The notes beneath the pieces are model-generated. The model ran no database searches, was not told the origin of the DNA, and saw only the letters and a list, made by a program, of their open reading frames with translations. A stretch of DNA of 26,657 bases from JBMFOH01 sp049969715 [NCBI: bacterium] (lineage in GTDB: Bacteria > DUMJ01): assembly GCA_049969715.1 (NCBI GenBank), contig JBMFOH010000023.1, positions 1 through 26,657 of the forward strand, in the 5' to 3' direction. Each line of letters starts with the position of its first letter. Within the stretch, counting starts at the first letter, position 1. Made by a program: the position numbers and the translations under genes. Below are positions 7,857 through 14,691 of this stretch, piece by piece.

Positions 7857-8750
7857 GTGAAGGCAAGTACATCAAGAAGAAATACCCTCTATGGGATATT
7901 ATTTGCGCTACCATGGATCCTTGGATTCTTAGCCTTCACTGCCTATCCTATTCTTGCCTCCCTATACTATAGTTTTACAGAGTATGTAGGAATAGGGACC
8001 CCTAAATGGATAGGCAGTGGAAATTATAATACGCTTTTCCATGATGAGCTTTTTGGGACCTCACTATATAATACACTCTATTATGTAGGGTTAGCGGTAC
8101 CAATAGGCTTTGTGGTAGGATTAGGTTTGGCATTATTACTCAATATAGACCTAAGAGAGATAGGGATTTATAGAACATTAGTATATCTCCCCTATGTGCT
8201 TCCTGCAGTGGCAGTGAGTTTTATATGGCTTTGGATGTTAAATCCTTATTACGGATTACTGAATCTATTCTTAAGCACAGTATTTCATATTCAAGGACCA
8301 GGCTGGTTCTCTGACCCTAAATGGGCTAAGCCAGCATTTGTAATGCTGGCACAGTGGGGAGCAGGGGGTTCAGCTGTTATATTTCTCTCATCTATTAAAG
8401 ATGTTCCCAGAGAGCTTTTAGAATCGGCAGAAATAGATGGGGCAGGATGGTGGACAAAGTTCAGTAGGATTATTATCCCTATGATAAGCCCTGTCATTCT
8501 ATACCATATAATCACTGCCCTTTTTGGTGGCTTTCAGATATTTACTACCGCTTATATAGCTACCAATGGAGGACCAGCAAATTCTACTCTTTTCTATGTG
8601 CTATACTTATATAGAAATGCATTCCAGTATAGCAAGATGGGTTATGCATCGGCAATGGCTTGGATACTCTTTATTATGGTCCTTATAATTACATTGATAA
8701 TCTTTAAGACATCTGCTAGATGGGTATTCTACAGGGGAGGAGGAGAATAA
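7857..8750 (+). CDS. Sugar ABC transporter permease, MalF/UgpA type
   Basis: 297 residues with six predicted membrane helices (first LFALPWILGFLAFTAYPILASLYY). The cytoplasmic EAA loop that docks the ATPase is seen as ELLESAEIDGAGWWTKFSRIIIPMISP near 190-216. The call is the inner-membrane permease subunit of the importer. Translation starts at GTG 7857, 13 bases after the binding-protein stop, with GGAG at 7844-7847 giving a 9-base spacing; no ATG alternative keeps the first helix. It is co-transcribed with the binding protein and the next permease, which starts 4 bases after its stop. Confidence 0.93.
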   Translation: MKASTSRRNTLYGILFALPWILGFLAFTAYPILASLYYSFTEYVGIGTPKWIGSGNYNTLFHDELFGTSLYNTLYYVGLAVPIGFVVGLGLALLLNIDLREIGIYRTLVYLPYVLPAVAVSFIWLWMLNPYYGLLNLFLSTVFHIQGPGWFSDPKWAKPAFVMLAQWGAGGSAVIFLSSIKDVPRELLESAEIDGAGWWTKFSRIIIPMISPVILYHIITALFGGFQIFTTAYIATNGGPANSTLFYVLYLYRNAFQYSKMGYASAMAWILFIMVLIITLIIFKTSARWVFYRGGGE

Positions 8751-8754
8751 ATCT

Positions 8755-9588
8755 ATGAATGTAAGATGGTTTATGACAAGGGTAGTAAGCAGAATAGTAC
8801 TTCTTTTAATAGGTATTATATTTCTGGTTCCAATCTTTTGGATGTTTACTACATCTATAAAGGATATGTCTCAAGTAATGGCTTATCCTCCCGTATGGTG
8901 GCCCAATCCGCCTAAATGGCATAACTATATAGAAGCGGTAAATTATATACCGTTTGGACGGTATACAATAAATACTATTATAATATGTGCAGGAAATATA
9001 ATAGGAGTCTTATTCTCTGCGCCTCTTGTTGCTTATAGCATATCAAAGATAAAATGGAGAGGCAGGAATTTCCTGTTTATGCTCATACTAAGTACTATCC
9101 TTATACCCTTTCCTGTAATAATGATCCCTGTATTTATCATATTCTCTAAACTAGGATGGATAAATACCTTTAGACCTCTTATAGTACCTGCCTTTTTCGG
9201 CGGAGGAGCTTTCAATATATTCCTTTTGAGACAGTTCTTTATGACTATCCCAGAGGAACTGTCTGATGCTGCTCGCATAGATGGGGCCAGTGAGTTTAGT
9301 ATATATTCCAGAATAATGCTTCCTCTTATAAAACCAATTCTTATAGTGATATCTCTCTTTACCTTCCTAGGGGCATGGAATGACTTTATGGGCCCACTTA
9401 TCTATCTACAAAGTGAGGCAAAGTATACACTTGCCCTTGGATTGCAGATGTATAGGTCTACAAACTATGTAGAATGGCCACTACTTATGGCAGCAGCCAC
9501 AATAGTAGTTGTTCCAACCATTATTGCATTCTATTTTACCCAGAATACTATAGTAGAGAGTGTAACCCTTACAGGACTCAAGGGATAA
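8755..9588 (+). CDS. Sugar ABC transporter permease, MalG/UgpE type
   Basis: 277 residues, six membrane helices (first VVSRIVLLLIGIIFLVPIFWMF). The EAA loop reads ELSDAARIDGASEFSIYSRIMLPLIKP near 173-199. It forms the heterodimeric channel with the preceding permease. Its ribosome-binding site (GGAGGAGGAG) lies inside the end of the upstream gene. No ATP-binding subunit follows; the operon ends here, so the transporter probably uses a shared MsmK/UgpC-like ATPase encoded elsewhere. The only importer ATPase in the window (20380-21438) is of PotA/FbpC type and sits in another operon. Confidence 0.93.
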   Translation: MNVRWFMTRVVSRIVLLLIGIIFLVPIFWMFTTSIKDMSQVMAYPPVWWPNPPKWHNYIEAVNYIPFGRYTINTIIICAGNIIGVLFSAPLVAYSISKIKWRGRNFLFMLILSTILIPFPVIMIPVFIIFSKLGWINTFRPLIVPAFFGGGAFNIFLLRQFFMTIPEELSDAARIDGASEFSIYSRIMLPLIKPILIVISLFTFLGAWNDFMGPLIYLQSEAKYTLALGLQMYRSTNYVEWPLLMAAATIVVVPTIIAFYFTQNTIVESVTLTGLKG

Positions 9589-9649
9589 TATAATAAGTAT
9601 TTTGCTTAGATTATAGAGATGTTCACGGATATTTCCTGAGTATGCTATG

Positions 9650-9700
9650 GAAGAAGGCAGCATGAAACAATATAAGCTCGCCTTCTTCTTGTAATTTTTC
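9650..9700 (+). terminator. Probable intrinsic terminator after the sugar importer operon
   Basis: GAAGAAGGC (9650-9658) pairs with GCCTTCTTC (9680-9688). An inner AGC/GCT extension lies in the 21-base loop, and TTGTAATTTTTC follows. It lies 62 bp after the permease stop codon and just before the end of the convergent flavo-diiron gene. Confidence 0.5.
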
Positions 9701-10871
9701 AAACAAACTGTCTATGTTTCTCTGCTATTATGTCTGCAAGTCTATCAATAGCCCTTAAGTCTTCTTCTCTAGGAAGCCCCTTTACAAGAACAGGTTCTAA
9801 TATTTCTACCTTTAGATTGGTAAGTATATTCTGTATGTACTCTACTGTCTTTCCTCCCCATCCGTAAGAGCCTATGATAGAGGCATACTTTAGTTTTGGT
9901 CTTAGCACATTGCAAAGGTATGCGGCATACACTACACTAGGATGAGGGCCAGCCAAAACCGTAGGTGTCCCTATTATTATAGTGCCAGCATCAACCAAGC
10001 TCATTGCCAGTTTTCCTAAATCTACTGAGGATAGGTCAAATCTTTCTAAACCCACGTCTCTTTTGGTGAGTGAATCTACTAGATAATCTACCATATGTTT
10101 CGTGCTATCATGCATAGAAATATAGGGTATTACAACTACATTCTTAGGGTTATCTGATATCCAATCCTTATAGGCATTAATTATAAAAGATGGTTCATTA
10201 TAGATTGGACCATGACTTGGGGCGATGATTGATATCTCGTAAGCACCTATCTTCTCTATATTATTCTTTATCGTCGTTCTAAATGGCATCATAATCTCTG
10301 CGTAGTATCTCTTAGCTGATTCATAGACCCTATCCTTATCAGTTGCATAGAGAGAGTTTGTAGCCAGGTGAGAACCGAAAAAGTCACAGGTGAAGAGGAT
10401 CTTGTCCTCTAGCAAATATGTACTCATTGTCTCAGGCCAATGAACCCATGGGGTATATATAAACTTTAACGTCTTATCTCCAAGAGATATGGTATCTCCA
10501 TCTTTTACTGTAATAATTCTCTCCTCCTGAATATTGAGATGGTCTATCAGCATATCCTTTCCCCTAGAAGAGATTATTACCTTAGCTTCTTTGTATTTTT
10601 CAAGAACAAAGGGAAGAGAACCAGAGTGGTCCTGTTCTACATGATGAATCACTATATAATCAATCCTAGTAATATCATTCAGTTGCTCCATAAGTTGGTA
10701 GGTCATTCTTGGATCTACTGTATCTAAAAGCGCTATCCCTTCACTTCCCTTTATGAGATAAGCATTATAGCTTGTGCCATCTGGAAGAGGGATAAGGGAA
10801 TCAAAAAGCCTTCTATCCCAATCTATAGCTGGCAATTCATAAATATTTTCTTTTATCTCTCTTTTTACCAT
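9699..10871 (-). CDS. fprA: Flavo-diiron protein (A-type flavoprotein, FprA/ROO type)
   Basis: 390 residues, normal length for a class A flavo-diiron protein. An N-terminal metallo-beta-lactamase-like domain (about 1-245) carries the di-iron ligands H-x-E-x-D-H (H77, E79, D81, H82), H144 in WVHWPETM, D163 in FTCDFFGSH and H220 in APSHGP. A C-terminal flavodoxin domain (about 246-390) begins VVVIPYISMHDSTKHM and contains GTPTVLAGPHPSVVYAAY and IGSYGWGGKTVE, which bind FMN. The soluble cytoplasmic enzyme reduces O2 to water, or NO to N2O, with electrons from rubredoxin or another carrier; it is a defence enzyme of anaerobes. The phosphate loop differs slightly from the usual SMYGST form (SMHDST). 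Start supported by GGAGGG. It has its own promoter 30 bp upstream, so it is probably independent of the operon above it. Confidence 0.93.
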   Translation of the reverse strand: MVKREIKENIYELPAIDWDRRLFDSLIPLPDGTSYNAYLIKGSEGIALLDTVDPRMTYQLMEQLNDITRIDYIVIHHVEQDHSGSLPFVLEKYKEAKVIISSRGKDMLIDHLNIQEERIITVKDGDTISLGDKTLKFIYTPWVHWPETMSTYLLEDKILFTCDFFGSHLATNSLYATDKDRVYESAKRYYAEIMMPFRTTIKNNIEKIGAYEISIIAPSHGPIYNEPSFIINAYKDWISDNPKNVVVIPYISMHDSTKHMVDYLVDSLTKRDVGLERFDLSSVDLGKLAMSLVDAGTIIIGTPTVLAGPHPSVVYAAYLCNVLRPKLKYASIIGSYGWGGKTVEYIQNILTNLKVEILEPVLVKGLPREEDLRAIDRLADIIAEKHRQFV

Positions 10872-10900
10872 AAGTCCCTCCTATATAACTTTTATTATTA

Positions 10901-10929
10901 ATTATATAGGAATTCTTATAATAACACAA
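10901..10929 (-). promoter_or_regulatory. Promoter for the flavo-diiron gene
   Basis: On the minus strand TTGTGT (10924-10929), a 17-bp spacer and a perfect TATAAT (10901-10906) lie 30 bp upstream of the start codon, in the 63-bp gap after the DUF4129 gene. Confidence 0.65.
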
Positions 10930-10934
10930 GTCCA

Positions 10935-12218
10935 CTACTTTTTATCTCTCTTAGAATCCATCTTCTTATATAACTTTATAAATTCTCTCACCAGTGTGGA
11001 ATCTGGTTTGATGTCACTATACCTTATCCCTATATAAATATCTCTCATCTCTTTTATGATATTTTTATTGAAGAAACCTTCTGACTTTTTATATATCTCT
11101 AGGGTAGTATCACTATCTCTAAGTTCTATCCCTTTCCCTTTACAAGCCTGTAGGTATCTTCTGTAATAAAGCCTTATCTTTTCTAAGCTATTTTTAGGTC
11201 TTACTACCGAGAGAAATCTTTCTAAAAGATTTGTTCCCTTTGCTTCTCTAAGGATAAACTCTTTCACTTCAACATAATCTTCCTTCTTTTCCTTCCTATT
11301 GTAAGTATACTTCTGAAATAGCCTTACTATAATATAGAGGACTATGGCTAAAATAATTGTGCCAGCCATAGCTAAAAGTACTCTATCTATCACCCCAGAA
11401 GAACTAGTATTTTTCTCTACCTGTTTCATCAATCCCATTCTACTCCCTATCTTCAAATTTCCTGAAAGAAGTTCTTTATTCTCAAGTCCGTAGATCTTCA
11501 GTTTGAATGTATTTTTTCTCCCTATAATGCCAAATAGAAGCTCAAAGATGTATCCAAACACCCATAAGATACCAGTAAATACAATAGAAATGATTTCAAC
11601 AGACAGGCGAAAGACATATGATATGCCTTTAAATAAAACCCCCCTAACTGGTTCTAGGCTTAAGAGGAAACTAATAGATATAATAGCAGCTGAATACCTT
11701 AGGTTTATCCTATCCATCTCTCTATTTGCTGGATTATATTCTAGATATCTAAGGGTTCTCAACAGTATTATAGATGTTACAAGATACACCATAAAGTAAG
11801 GGAATACCAATCTATTAAAGAGTATAAGTTTAAAAGGAGAGATAATAGAAAGGAGTATAGAGATCGAGATTATTATAACCATAATACGAAGTGCACTCTT
11901 AAATCCATCTATACTTCCCCCATAAGTTATCTTGGTAAGTCCTCTAAAATTTATATATAGGGTGTATAGGTAGGCAATAGAAATAAGAAGCCTATCTGCT
12001 AAACTATTAAAAAAGATAACAGGGATAATCATCATAAGAAAAACTAGGCTACGAAATATCCTATTGTGTAGCCCTTGAGATAGGAGAGAGAGTAATACTA
12101 ATTCGACAAATATCACTTCTCCTGCCGTTATCCTGCCTATAAAACTTAATATGAAATTCAATATACCTATAACGAGAGATATATTACCTATCAGTTTGAG
12201 ATAGCGTATATTCATCAT
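10935..12218 (-). CDS. Polytopic membrane protein with C-terminal DUF4129 domain
   Basis: 427 residues. About eight or nine hydrophobic segments occupy the first 310 residues (e.g. LIGNISLVIGILNFILSFIG, ALRIMVIIISISILLSII, AMAGTIILAIVLYIIVRLF). The last 85 residues are soluble and match DUF4129: LEKIRLYYRRYLQACKGKG, then SDTTLEIYKKSEGF, IYIGIRYSDIKPDS. In many bacteria this domain ends a TgpA-type membrane transglutaminase encoded next to MoxR and DUF58; here no transglutaminase core with Cys-His-Asp is visible between the membrane part and DUF4129, so this is a shortened form. It is the last gene of the moxR operon and overlaps the DUF58 gene by 35 bases, pointing to translational coupling. 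Function in the cell is unknown, probably acting with MoxR at the inner membrane. Confidence 0.75.
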   Translation of the reverse strand: MMNIRYLKLIGNISLVIGILNFILSFIGRITAGEVIFVELVLLSLLSQGLHNRIFRSLVFLMMIIPVIFFNSLADRLLISIAYLYTLYINFRGLTKITYGGSIDGFKSALRIMVIIISISILLSIISPFKLILFNRLVFPYFMVYLVTSIILLRTLRYLEYNPANREMDRINLRYSAAIISISFLLSLEPVRGVLFKGISYVFRLSVEIISIVFTGILWVFGYIFELLFGIIGRKNTFKLKIYGLENKELLSGNLKIGSRMGLMKQVEKNTSSSGVIDRVLLAMAGTIILAIVLYIIVRLFQKYTYNRKEKKEDYVEVKEFILREAKGTNLLERFLSVVRPKNSLEKIRLYYRRYLQACKGKGIELRDSDTTLEIYKKSEGFFNKNIIKEMRDIYIGIRYSDIKPDSTLVREFIKLYKKMDSKRDKK

Positions 12219-13338
12219 CTCTCTTCTCTACATATTTGATTATATTCTCAGAAAGACATTCTAGATTATCCCTACTTAGAGAGATAATTATTACCCTTGT
12301 CATCTCTGAAGCTATAGAGTTTATGAAATCTATATAGGAATCAAGGATCTTAGGAGTTATGATAATATAGGTAGAACAATGAATATCTTTCTTATTCATA
12401 GTTAGAATTAGGTCTTCAAAACTTATACTTATGTTATATGACATCCTACCAAGGTATTCTAAAAGATTATTCAATTGAACCTGACCGGCGGAAGGATATA
12501 TCATATTTCTTTCTGCTGGAAGTCCGCTCATAATTGCATTAGTAATAAAACCATAAGGGATCTTCTTCTCTTCAAGGGTTTCTATTATTCCTCTAGTAAT
12601 AGAGATGCATCTCTCTATATCATCTATGCTCTTTTTATCTAGACCAGACCAGAACGGTTTTACACACTCTATATTTAGGAAGATCATAGTAGTATTCTCC
12701 ATCGTAAAATCGAATTTTCTCACCATAAGGCTATTATGCCTTGCTGAAGAAGGCCAGTGTATAGTCTTTGCTGGTTCTAACCCAGTATATTCTCTTATTC
12801 CTATTATCATAGTAGGGTCATCTATTATCCATCTTTCAACAGATAATTCTCCATTGTAGTCTCCATAAGGTATTATCTCTTCTCTTAGATCTACAGGTTT
12901 TGGCAATGCGATAATCTCTTGCCAATAATCTAAACCTTTAGTAAATGTATTTAAACCAAGGAGGTCTCCTGCTATTAGAGATACATCAGAAAAAATATAT
13001 CTTCCTCTCTTATCGCAATATGCCACATAGGTTCTTTTAATCCTTTGATAGGGAAGAAGAAACATGGTAATCGTATGGTACAGGAACTCTACAGTCTTAA
13101 ATCTGTCTGTCCTAAATCTATACTGAATAGTTGCAGGGAATCTCTCAATAATCTGAAAGAATGTCACTGGCAGCGCCTTTCTGTTCTCTATCACAGTGAC
13201 TATGTCAAAGTCTTCATTTACCTCTACAATCTTCTTAGATATCTCCCTCGAATATCTAACCCCTTTCAATGCATACTTTTTAGAAAGAGAGTTTAACCCT
13301 ATCCCTAGAATAATCAAAAATACCAACACGTATACCAT
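12184..13338 (-). CDS. DUF58 (von Willebrand A-like) protein, MoxR partner
   Basis: 384 residues. One N-terminal hydrophobic segment (MVYVLVFLIILGIGL) anchors it in the membrane. The next 150 residues form a beta-rich domain (VNEDFDIVTVIENRKALPVTFFQIIE, then RGRYIFSDVSLIAGDLLGL). The DUF58 signature is clear: IGIREYTGLEPAKTIHWPSSARHNSLMVRKFDF, followed by TTMIFLNIE, a vWA-like first strand. Such proteins are co-encoded with MoxR ATPases and are thought to act as adaptors. The start lies 5 bases after the moxR stop with GAGGA inside the moxR end. The order MoxR-DUF58-DUF4129 is the classic arrangement. Confidence 0.85.
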   Translation of the reverse strand: MVYVLVFLIILGIGLNSLSKKYALKGVRYSREISKKIVEVNEDFDIVTVIENRKALPVTFFQIIERFPATIQYRFRTDRFKTVEFLYHTITMFLLPYQRIKRTYVAYCDKRGRYIFSDVSLIAGDLLGLNTFTKGLDYWQEIIALPKPVDLREEIIPYGDYNGELSVERWIIDDPTMIIGIREYTGLEPAKTIHWPSSARHNSLMVRKFDFTMENTTMIFLNIECVKPFWSGLDKKSIDDIERCISITRGIIETLEEKKIPYGFITNAIMSGLPAERNMIYPSAGQVQLNNLLEYLGRMSYNISISFEDLILTMNKKDIHCSTYIIITPKILDSYIDFINSIASEMTRVIIISLSRDNLECLSENIIKYVEKRDDEYTLSQTDR

Positions 13339-13343
13339 AAGAT

Positions 13344-14288
13344 TTATAGTTCCTCTACAGGTACTTTTATAGTATCCACCAAAGACTTGATAAATGAATA
13401 TATATTTCTATCCTTACTGATACCCTTAAGAATGACCCTATGATTCAAAACATATGGAGCCATCTCCTTTATATCTTCTGGAATGATGTAATCTCTTCCG
13501 TTTATAGCTGCATATACTTGGCTTGCCTTAAAGAGAGCTATAGTACCTCTTGGGCTTACTCCAAGTTGACTTATATCCATCGTTCGAGTCTTTTCAGCTA
13601 TATCTAGAAGATAGTCCATAACCTCTTTTGTAGCTTTTACCTCACTATAGTTGCTCCTTACGTAGTCTACCTCTTCTTGGGTTATTACCCTATCTATGTT
13701 ATCAAGCATCCTGGGATTTTTATTCCTGTTTACAATCTCTACCTCTTCCTCTCTGGTTGGATATCCAATCTTTATCCTCATAAAAAATCTGTCTAGTTGT
13801 GCCTCTGGAAGAGGAAATGTGCCGTAGGACTCTATAGGATTTTGGGTAGCTAATACCATAAATGGCTCAGGTAGTCTCCTAGTTATTCCGTCTACAGTGA
13901 TCTGCTTTTCTTCCATTGCCTCCAATAAGCTAGACTGAGTCCTTGGGGTTGCTCTATTAATCTCATCAGCTAGTATTATATTGGCAAAGAGTGGTCCTGG
14001 CTTAAATTGAAAGTCTCCTACCTTTTGATTGTAGAAATTTATCCCAGTAAGGTCAGAAGGTAGAAGGTCAGGAGTAAATTGAATCCTCTTAAAGTCGTAT
14101 CCTATACTCCTAGCGAAAGCCTTAACAAGCATTGTTTTGCCTAATCCTGGGACATCCTCCAACAAAATATGTCCCCCGCATATAAAAGAGACAATCACAA
14201 GATCAATCACATCCCCCTTACCTACTATTACCTTTGACACATTATCTTTAATCTTATCTCTAAAATTCAAAAATACATCTAGATTCAT
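13344..14288 (-). CDS. MoxR-family AAA+ ATPase
   Basis: 314 residues, usual MoxR length. Walker A is EDVPGLGKTML (about 44-54), followed by RIQFTPDLLPSDLTG, the MoxR hallmark. Walker B is IILADEINR (104-112), sensor 1 is ATQNP (about 147-151), the arginine finger lies in LDRFFM (R167), and sensor 2 is in GVSPRGTIALFKAS. The C-terminal lid domain contains the IIPEDIKEMAPYVLNHRV segment. MoxR ATPases are chaperone-like, helping metal or cofactor loading or complex assembly with vWA partners. It is the first gene of the operon. Start supported by AGGAGGG at 14294-14300 with 5-base spacing. Its 106-base leader contains what appears to be a fluoride riboswitch, so expression should rise when fluoride is present. 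Confidence 0.93.
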   Translation of the reverse strand: MNLDVFLNFRDKIKDNVSKVIVGKGDVIDLVIVSFICGGHILLEDVPGLGKTMLVKAFARSIGYDFKRIQFTPDLLPSDLTGINFYNQKVGDFQFKPGPLFANIILADEINRATPRTQSSLLEAMEEKQITVDGITRRLPEPFMVLATQNPIESYGTFPLPEAQLDRFFMRIKIGYPTREEEVEIVNRNKNPRMLDNIDRVITQEEVDYVRSNYSEVKATKEVMDYLLDIAEKTRTMDISQLGVSPRGTIALFKASQVYAAINGRDYIIPEDIKEMAPYVLNHRVILKGISKDRNIYSFIKSLVDTIKVPVEEL

Positions 14289-14311
14289 TCTTTCCCTCCT
14301 AATAAACCAAA

Positions 14312-14345
14312 ATAGCTCCTACAGAGGCTATTCTGTAGGAGCTAT
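14312..14345 (-). terminator. Intrinsic terminator / expression platform of the fluoride riboswitch
   Basis: A perfect 13-bp stem, ATAGCTCCTACAG with CTGTAGGAGCTAT (14312-14324 and 14333-14345), and an 8-base loop. Read on the minus strand it is followed by UUUGGUUUAUU and then the moxR ribosome-binding site. Its 5' arm contains AGCUCC, the strand that the aptamer needs for its pseudoknot, so aptamer folding and the terminator exclude each other. The U-tract is interrupted by GG, so termination may be incomplete. Confidence 0.8.
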
Positions 14346-14394
14346 CAGCCATAACCGGCTACTATAATCTTCTTTAAGACGAGCTCCATCGTCT
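14333..14394 (-). promoter_or_regulatory. Fluoride riboswitch (crcB motif) upstream of moxR
   Basis: On the minus strand the RNA begins AGACGAUGGAGCUCGUCU. P1 is AGACG/CGUCU, and the loop between holds AUGGAGCU. Downstream come UAAAG, a small stem AGCC-GGUUAU-GGCU, and GGCUGAUAGCUCCUACAG. Loop bases GGAGCU are fully complementary to AGCUCC, giving the 6-bp pseudoknot that closes the fluoride site; CUGAU...CUCCUAC and GAUGG are conserved marks of the crcB motif. The arrangement matches, from memory, known examples from Bacillus cereus and Thermotoga petrophila. Two deviations: UAAAG replaces the usual UAAAC, and about 11 extra bases (AAGAUUAUAGU) precede the last stem. Predicted action: fluoride stabilises the pseudoknot, the terminator cannot form, and moxR is transcribed. 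Confidence 0.87.
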
Positions 14395-14400
14395 GTAAAA

Positions 14401-14429
14401 ATAATACACTTCTTAAAGATAATTGTCAA
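14401..14429 (-). promoter_or_regulatory. Strong promoter of the moxR operon
   Basis: On the minus strand TTGACA (14424-14429), exactly 17 bp, TATTAT (14401-14406). The expected start point, seven bases past the -10 box, is A14394, the first base of the riboswitch P1 helix. Confidence 0.85.
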
Positions 14430-14637
14430 TAAAGATTCTACCCTGAGCTATAATCACTTTTCAGGAAGAGGACTCCTTTCTGGCTAGATCTGATATACTA
14501 TAATCAAAAACCTAACCAGAAAATAGATAAGATTGGCACCTGATACTAGGGGAGTTATCTATTTATTTTGAGAATCGATTAGGAATTTACTCTAGTTTCT
14601 TGCCAGACCCGAAGCCAGTAAAACTTCATAGAAATTG

Positions 14638-14646
14638 TGATAAAAT
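14638..14646 (+). promoter_or_regulatory. Possible extended -10 promoter for the ABC exporter
   Basis: TG-A-TAAAAT (14638-14646) lies 45 bp before the GTG start; there is no good -35 box. Alternative -10-like TATACT/TATAAT sequences with an upstream TG lie at 14491-14504. Confidence 0.35.
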
Positions 14647-14691
14647 ATTACTATCATAAAAAAATTCTCACATATTAAAGGGGTTTGTTTT

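Larger units (their letters stand above)
14289..14691. other. 403-bp divergent intergenic region, regulatory
   Basis: No gene is seen. From left to right it holds the moxR ribosome-binding site, the riboswitch terminator, the fluoride aptamer and the moxR promoter. Then come structured sequence (AAATAGATAA 14521-14530 perfectly complementary to TTATCTATTT 14555-14564; TCTGGCTAG near 14479 nearly complementary to CTAACCAGA near 14512) and finally an extended -10 element with a leader for the exporter at 14692. The octamer CTATAATC occurs three times (14362, 14448, 14498). Confidence 0.7.

Noticed and set aside
7576-7914. 112-codon open frame on the minus strand
   Set aside because: Lies opposite the end of the sugar-binding protein and start of the permease; Ser/Pro-rich shadow without a ribosome-binding site.
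14430-14456. Minus-strand GATTATAGCTCAGGGTAGAATC looks like the D-arm of a tRNA
   Set aside because: The D-stem cannot close (GCTC would need GAGC), and no anticodon arm, TTCGA arm or acceptor stem follows; the moxR promoter occupies that place.
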